Source: Aquatica leii
Lineage: Eukaryota > Arthropoda > Insecta > Coleoptera > Lampyridae
Length of the DNA: 64,000 nucleotides
Direction: 5' to 3'
Assembly (NCBI GenBank): GCA_035610365.1
Contig: CM069439.1
Coordinates: 22,891,533-22,955,532 of the forward strand
This document shows positions 60,101 through 64,000 of the stretch, one piece after another. Made by a program: the position numbers and the translations under genes. Below the pieces are notes generated by a model. The model ran no database searches. It had not been told where the DNA came from and saw only the letters and a list, made by a program, of their open reading frames with translations. How positions within the stretch are numbered: the first letter of the stretch is position 1; the number at the start of each line of letters is the position of its first letter.

Positions 60101-63100
60101 TATGAAGAATGGAAATGTTTTGACATCTCAAACTCAAACTCGAAAGTATTTTCTCAACATTACTTATTTCAAGTTATTTTAAAATTTATAAACTTTTATA
60201 AATAGTAATATTAGTGCTTATCAATTATTCTGTTTGAATTTACTTCAATTAACATAGATGTTTATGTAATCAAATATAAAAGGATTTTTGTGATGCAATT
60301 TTTTGGCTTTTAATCTTTTAATAAATCCAAAACAAAAATTAAATTGTAGATGAACTCACCTTAATTCACAACACAAAACACATTACTATAAAGTCTGTAA
60401 AACTACAAAAAACTAAAGTTTCAAAAGCAGATGTCTTTTACCCCATGCACCTTTCCACTTCGCTAAGTTAATTATCGATCAACCATCAGGCAATAAATGA
60501 AATCGCGACTGATGCAGCGCTTAAATATATAAAGTTTCGTACATTGCAAGCTCAGACAGGAAAAAAACGCTTGTTTGCTCGTTGACCGGTTGCAAGCCAA
60601 ATTTCAAGCTCAATCATGAATAAAATCAGATTTGTTTGAGTTCACACAATTCATGTTATCACGTTACGTATTACGTATTCGATCGAATAAATGCTATTAA
60701 TGCGTACTCTCATTTGGAAAATATATTGTTTTCGAGAAGTAATTCGGTTCCAAAGAGTCAAAATAAAAAAATAAACAAATAAAAAACAATGTAATAGCTA
60801 GGTTTTTTAATCATTATTTTGTTTTGACAATGTTATTTATAGCTTTATCGTTTTTTTACTTTTGAGTTTTGAGGCTTTTCGGCGCCGTCGTGCACCACAT
60901 GACTTTGCCGTTATGTACGGCGCGGGACTGATCTAAGGCAGCCAAGTCTGGAAAACGTGGTGGCCACTCAATTGCTTTTCGACGTCCTATCCACCTTCAA
61001 GGAAATGTGGTGTCAAGATATTGACGGACGTTGATCCCAAAGTGAGGAGGCACCCAATCTTGATGAAACCAAATATTCTGATGGGGTATATCTGCTTCGT
61101 GATAATTTGGAAACATTGCTGTCAGAGCTGGTACTAAATCAAACTTTAAAAATTCCATATACAGTGCTGCTGTAAAGTTCCCTTCAAAAAAGTTTTTTTC
61201 TTTATCGTAGACTGTGAGAGTCTTTAGCTATTAGAAAATGGTATATTGTTTCATAAATTGGGATCTCCATCGCAGCGTAACATTAGTTCAAAGCTGCAAG
61301 CGGCGATCTGGATCATCCTCGTTTAATTCCTGAATCAATTGAACGTTGTAAGGATGGTATTTCTCTTTCTTGAACAACTTTACAACAAAAGAGTGGTCTA
61401 CGTTGTTATTTAGGGCTAGCTACCTTGTAGAATGGTGAGGATTTTCTTCAGCTTCAAATAATCGGGTTTTTTCGTTTCCTCGAGATCAACCTTGCCGAGG
61501 CAAATCATGGACGGATCCCGTTTCGGTAAATTTGGCAACCAATTTACTTACTGTGGATCTTGCAATAGGCGGTCTATTAGGATGTCCTTGGTTGAATAAT
61601 TCACATGTTTCCTCATGTGTTCTTAGCTTATCACCATATCCAACCATTATTAAAATTTCTATTTTTACCCGTTCAGTTAAACGTGCCATTTTTTGTTAAC
61701 GGCAAAGAATTCGCTTTAAAAACTTGCTAAATGCTTCTCTCACTTACTCACTCCCACTAAATCAAGTGATGTTTTTAAAAAGTCAAATTTACCAGTAGTT
61801 TTTGTTTGATCCGTCAAAAAATTATACAGACGTGATAACGATAATTTGAACGCAAATTACTCCTGAAGTCCTTGAGTGTACAAAGTGTTTACACTCGCAT
61901 GGGTCAGTGCCAGATGGTTTAATTATGTTTTTTTTTTCATTAAAGTTACATTTTTATTTCTTACGGTAAATGTGTTATTTTCTTAAAAAAATAGTTATCT
62001 AAGGTACCAATTTTTTGAAATAGTAGGACCATCTAATAAAAAGCAGCAAAAAAAAATTGGGGTTGTCATTGAAAAAAAAACAATGATGACGTCATTGTGT
62101 AAAAATACATGACGTCATTGTGTAAAAATACATGACGTCATAACTGAAATTTTTGTCATAAGATGGCTAATTAAAAAGTAAAATTGACCTGTCCGAGCGT
62201 TTTGCTTGAAAACATTAAATAACGCTATTATAAATTTTGTTCCTTACTTTATCACCACAGTGTATATTTGTGCGCCTCGATATTGCTTACCCCTTTATTA
62301 AATCAGTAAAAATTGTTATTTTTAACATATCTTGCTTTCCCTTCAAGATATGAAATTTTTTTCTAAAATCCGCAGGCAGGATTCGAACCTAGATTATATT
62401 TGGAATTCATTTTAAATTATATATGAAATATCTAATAATTTAATTTTTTTATTTGAATAAATTGTTAGGAATTATCTCTTTAAGAAACTGTAAAAATAAT
62501 TCGAATAATTTACACAAGAAAAACTGTTAAAAATGGCAGATACACCCACTTCCGGTTTTTTAGCAGACACATCTTTTGATAGATCCGAGAGAATATGAAA
62601 ATCCACCTCCATACCAAATTTCAAGTTATTGGGATTTTTGGTTCCAGAGTTACCGTGGGTACAACGTTACACAGACACCCAAATTTTTTTTGTCAAAAAT
62701 ACTTTTTTCTGATTCAGAAATTGAAACGTAAAATTCTGCAAACATTTTTTGCAAAAAAAATTTCCTATAGGAAAGTAAAAACAATTGCTCAGTGTTGCTC
62801 TTTTTAAATATTGGACTGTGACATCGAAATATTTATTGAATAATCTTAGTGTGTTTGATACGATATATAAGTGAACAAAATAATATAAGCACTAATTTAA
62901 TTACAGAATTGCCTATTCCAATTTGAACATGTTTAAAAAAGCTCGCGACGCCTATATTAAGGCGTTGCAGTTAGATCCAACAAATGTCATGTATCAAGAT
63001 AATCTCAAACTGGCCGAAGAGCGAATTGGTGCAAACCCAGGTAATTAATTAATAATGTTTTGTTTAATCTGATATTGGCTATTCTTAAAGATACTGCAGC

Positions 63101-63718
63101 CAAAGAACAGCAAAACGCCGACTTTAATCAATTTATGACTCATCCTAATTTATTGCATATGGCTTCACAGATGTTAAGTGACCCCGGTGTTCGTGATGTG
63201 TATGTATTTATTAGTAACATTATTTTTTAAGGCATATGTATTTTTTAGTATGTCTGGAATACTACAGATGGGAGATGAAGCAGCAAATCCAAGTATCGAT
63301 GCCTTATTGACCATGTGGGTAAAAATTCTATATTAATGGAATCCGGTTTATTATTGAAAGTATTGTCGATTTATGTAACTTGTTTGTTATTCGCTTGCGA
63401 TTTTGGTTTTTATTTTTATTTAGTTCCATGTTTTGAGCCAATTTTTTCTTCTAATCTTTTAAGTTGGGTTTTTACACGCTAGTCAACATCTAATTTCTTG
63501 TATTCGCCGATATGTATATATGATTTTTTTATAGGGGTCAGCAATTGGCCGAACAAATGCAATTGAATAATCCAACGTTTGTGGATAGTTTACGTCGCCA
63601 ACTCTCAGGTGACCCGGCGCCTAGTGGAGATTTATCTGGTAACGTCTCTAACAATACTGGAGATGCATCTAAAGGCAACCCTCCTTCGTCCAAAGACGGT
63701 GACAATACTTCGTCTTAA
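51166..63718 (+). CDS. SGTA: Small glutamine-rich TPR-containing co-chaperone (SGT/SGTA), 8 coding exons
   Basis: SGTA binds HSP70/HSP90 tails through its TPR domain and hands tail-anchored proteins to the BAG6/GET pathway in the cytosol. Exons: 51166-51177, 51323-51550, 51599-51702, 51751-51900, 62907-63040, 63091-63199, 63249-63314, 63535-63718. All junctions are GT-AG, giving 328 residues; human SGTA has 313. Residues 5-60 match the N-terminal dimerisation/GET-binding domain ([14 protein letters not shown] is nearly invariant). Residues about 88-195 are three TPRs ([56 protein letters not shown]). The C-terminus has short Asn/Gln-Met-rich segments ([23 protein letters not shown]) and a Ser/Gly/Asp tail. 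The first exon encodes only MLQP. Intron 4 is 11 kb of repeats and transposons. The start is the only ATG in frame before exon 2's acceptor. Confidence 0.93.
51901..52384. other. SGT intron 4, proximal part
   Basis: AT-rich, no repeat or protein motif recognised. The donor gtaagt is at 51901. Confidence 0.4.
52385..52744 (-). pseudogene. TARG1/OARD1-like macrodomain remnant of retroelement origin
   Basis: On -, from 52744: [20 protein letters not shown], matching the linker that follows gypsy integrase at 13.4 and 24.1 kb. Then come [17 protein letters not shown] and [14 protein letters not shown], which align with the TARG1 macrodomain ([25 protein letters not shown]-like order). After a frameshift near 52515, FYLVSKKY and NLWQAL follow the TARG1 order (YLITKK, ENLQKSL). 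TARG1 removes ADP-ribose from protein acids. The later catalytic Asp region is not visible, and the copy is broken. No integrase is adjacent on this side, so it is a detached fragment. Confidence 0.75.
53030..57530. repeat. Satellite array, roughly 170-bp unit with higher-order structure
   Basis: The unit core is a word like gagaaaaaccgtacggaat, then agtaaatcgacgcaacgaga, then atgattttttaatttgaa, then tgcgtttacttatgtaaaaa and gtagaatacgatg. Core words recur near 53105, 53998, 54160, 54322, 54490, 54850, 55015, 55168, 55320, 55490 and 55665, and onward to 57490, about 150-180 bp apart. A stretch at 54722-55100 is nearly identical to 55742-56120, a higher-order period of about 1.02 kb. Another pair (55397-55681 and 57090-57370) is offset by about 1.69 kb. 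The first unit is separated from the rest by the 53.25-53.93 kb insertion. No coding function; reverse frames repeat with the unit. Confidence 0.88.
53250..53930. mobile_element. Inverted-repeat element inserted in the satellite (copy 1)
   Basis: The ends ttacttttctataaggaaag and catataggaaagtaaa are inverted, each adjoining gcaattttttt-type sequence. The interior shares ordered words with 62.53-62.79 kb (gaatatgaaaa, gtgggtaca, cacacacataaat-like, ctgaaacgtaaaattctg). A palindromic segment near 53490-53850 with taatgaacgatttt words may be a further insertion within it. Confidence 0.65.
57519..57850. other. Repeat boundary between satellite and hAT-like element
   Basis: cagggttattcactctat at 57519 and a second tacagggtgttgtaagg at 57642 resemble insect transposon termini (CAGGG-type). 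One of these may be the 3' end of the hAT-like element on -. The matching end near 60.2-60.6 kb was not found. Confidence 0.4.
57866..60137 (-). pseudogene. hAT-like transposase (ZMYM1-like, TTF zinc finger), broken
   Basis: In order on -: 60137-59727, a basic N-terminus with [17 protein letters not shown]. 59703-59410, a TTF-type finger ([21 protein letters not shown]). 59324-59085, a segment with [16 protein letters not shown] (RNase H-like core, first Asp in LDCT). 59064-58882, [19 protein letters not shown] and [14 protein letters not shown]. 58744-58499 is helical. 58192-57866 is the hAT C-terminal dimerisation region with [20 protein letters not shown]. Stops and small shifts separate the pieces, and the section near 58.75-58.87 kb appears deleted. 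This protein family is common in animal genomes as transposase and as domesticated relatives; the breaks argue for a dead transposon copy. It lies in SGT intron 4 on the opposite strand. Confidence 0.85.
60150..60850. other. SGT intron 4, unassigned
   Basis: AT-rich. Probably the 5' flank of the hAT-like element up to about 60.6 kb. No inverted terminal repeat identified. Confidence 0.3.
60860..61689 (-). pseudogene. Mariner-like transposase with N-terminal helix-turn-helix, broken
   Basis: On -, the ATG at 61689 opens [20 protein letters not shown], the N-terminal HTH (DUF4817-like) domain, with [10 protein letters not shown] and [10 protein letters not shown] stop or shift follows near 61486. 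The C-terminal part (61100-60880) reads [20 protein letters not shown] and [21 protein letters not shown]. These are the late DDE motifs of the same family, with DG replaced by DW. The middle (61.1-61.45 kb) holds decayed catalytic-core sequence. Typical members are about 350 residues, so this is close to full length but inactive. Related to the copy at 45.9-48.6 kb. Confidence 0.8.
61690..62080. other. SGT intron 4, flank of mariner-like element
   Basis: Likely the 5' untranslated/terminal part of the mariner-like element (to about 61.9 kb), then poly-T/A-rich sequence. No defined inverted repeat. Confidence 0.3.
62087..62140. repeat. Three TGACGTCA palindromes in a 23-bp tandem repeat
   Basis: TGACGTCA occurs at 62087-62094, 62110-62117 and 62133-62140, exactly 23 bp apart, separated by ttgtgtaaaaataca. 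The 8-mer is the consensus CRE/ATF site. It lies in SGT intron 4, between two transposon remnants, so function is speculative. Confidence 0.8.
62376..62392 (-). other. Isolated tRNA T-arm/B-box-like sequence
   Basis: On - the sequence reads aggttcgaatcctgcc, a consensus RNA polymerase III B box. No A box or cloverleaf is visible upstream on -, so this is not a tRNA gene. It could be the remains of a tRNA-derived SINE or a chance match. Confidence 0.35.
62530..62790. mobile_element. Inverted-repeat element, partial copy 2
   Basis: Shares ordered words with 53.25-53.93 kb: gagaatatgaaaatccacctcc-like, ataccaaatttcaag, gtgggtacaacgttacac, ttgaaacgtaaaattctg and the terminus ttcctataggaaagtaaaa. 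The left end is not preserved. Confidence 0.65.
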
Positions 63719-63839
63719 AAGAATTTGTTATATTTCATTGAAAACCATTGTTTCATTTTGATATTCTATCAAAGTTGTTTGTTCAATTCATTGAAATATT
63801 CATTCAAAATTTATATTATTAGGTTAACAATATCAAATT

Positions 63840-63845
63840 AATAAA
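63840..63845 (+). terminator. SGT polyadenylation signal
   Basis: AATAAA lies about 122 bp after the SGT stop codon, the first canonical hexamer downstream. Confidence 0.6.
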
Positions 63846-64000
63846 ACAAGATATTTGTTTACGATATTTGCCTTTGCAAAGTTAGATTAATTCAATTCGA
63901 CTGATTATATGATTATTTTGTGAACTTCCAAAACTTTATAATGTTTATCATCATGTGTGGTGTTGAATCTGTGAAGGATATGTAGAATTTTTCATATTCA

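Noticed and set aside
62376-62392. tRNA gene on the minus strand
   Set aside because: Only the T-arm/B-box is present; no A box, anticodon stem or acceptor pairing can be formed upstream.

Overview
The window is AT-rich, repeat-dominated nuclear DNA from an animal, most likely an insect. It holds spliced genes with canonical GT-AG introns and a mix of LINE, Ty3/gypsy, Penelope-like, Tc1/mariner-type, hAT-type and short inverted-repeat elements of the kind common in insects. A hymenopteran is my guess from the style of the LINE and gypsy remnants, but nothing here proves the order. There are no prokaryotic operons, CRISPR arrays or rRNA genes. Nearly all long open frames outside the host genes are transposon fragments or chance frames.

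Three host genes can be assembled exon by exon. (1) HAT1, the type B histone acetyltransferase, lies on + from 14107 to 34581: seven coding exons, about 428 codons, reading frame intact, introns of up to 12 kb filled with transposons. (2) A CtIP/RBBP8/Sae2-like DNA end-resection gene lies on - (stop at 34857, probable start at 45012), tail-to-tail with HAT1 and only about 275 bp from its stop. The C-terminal exons are recognised by homology; the N-terminal exons at 44258-45012 are assigned by position and orientation. (3) SGT/SGTA, a TPR co-chaperone, lies on + from 51166 to 63718: eight coding exons, 328 codons, with an 11 kb intron 4.

Layout: 1-7190, a complex tandem/segmental repeat (units of about 0.9 kb and 1.85 kb). 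7191-12565, an old, probably LTR-type element flanked by a 64-bp direct repeat and split by a LINE (7913-11354) with an 18-bp target duplication. 12860-13690, a gypsy integrase plus macrodomain remnant. 14107-34581, HAT1, whose introns hold a 180-bp satellite, a 3.8-kb TIR transposon, gypsy gag-protease, gypsy integrase plus macrodomain, a Penelope-like endonuclease piece, a Tc1-like piece, a 1-kb inverted-repeat element and an LTR element with a tRNA-Lys-type primer site. 34857-45012, the CtIP-like gene, whose large intron holds a 7-kb gypsy element itself split by a 2.3-kb foldback element. 45945-50700, nested DNA transposons. 51166-63718, SGT, whose intron 4 holds another macrodomain remnant, a 4.5-kb array of a roughly 170-bp satellite, a hAT-like transposase, a mariner-like transposase and further inverted-repeat elements.

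The most unusual signal is a TARG1/OARD1-like macrodomain reading frame that follows gypsy integrase in two remnants and recurs in a third. Other points of note are the precise nested insertions with readable target duplications, a perfect 27-bp inverted duplication at a deletion inside the LINE endonuclease, and three evenly spaced TGACGTCA palindromes near 62.1 kb.
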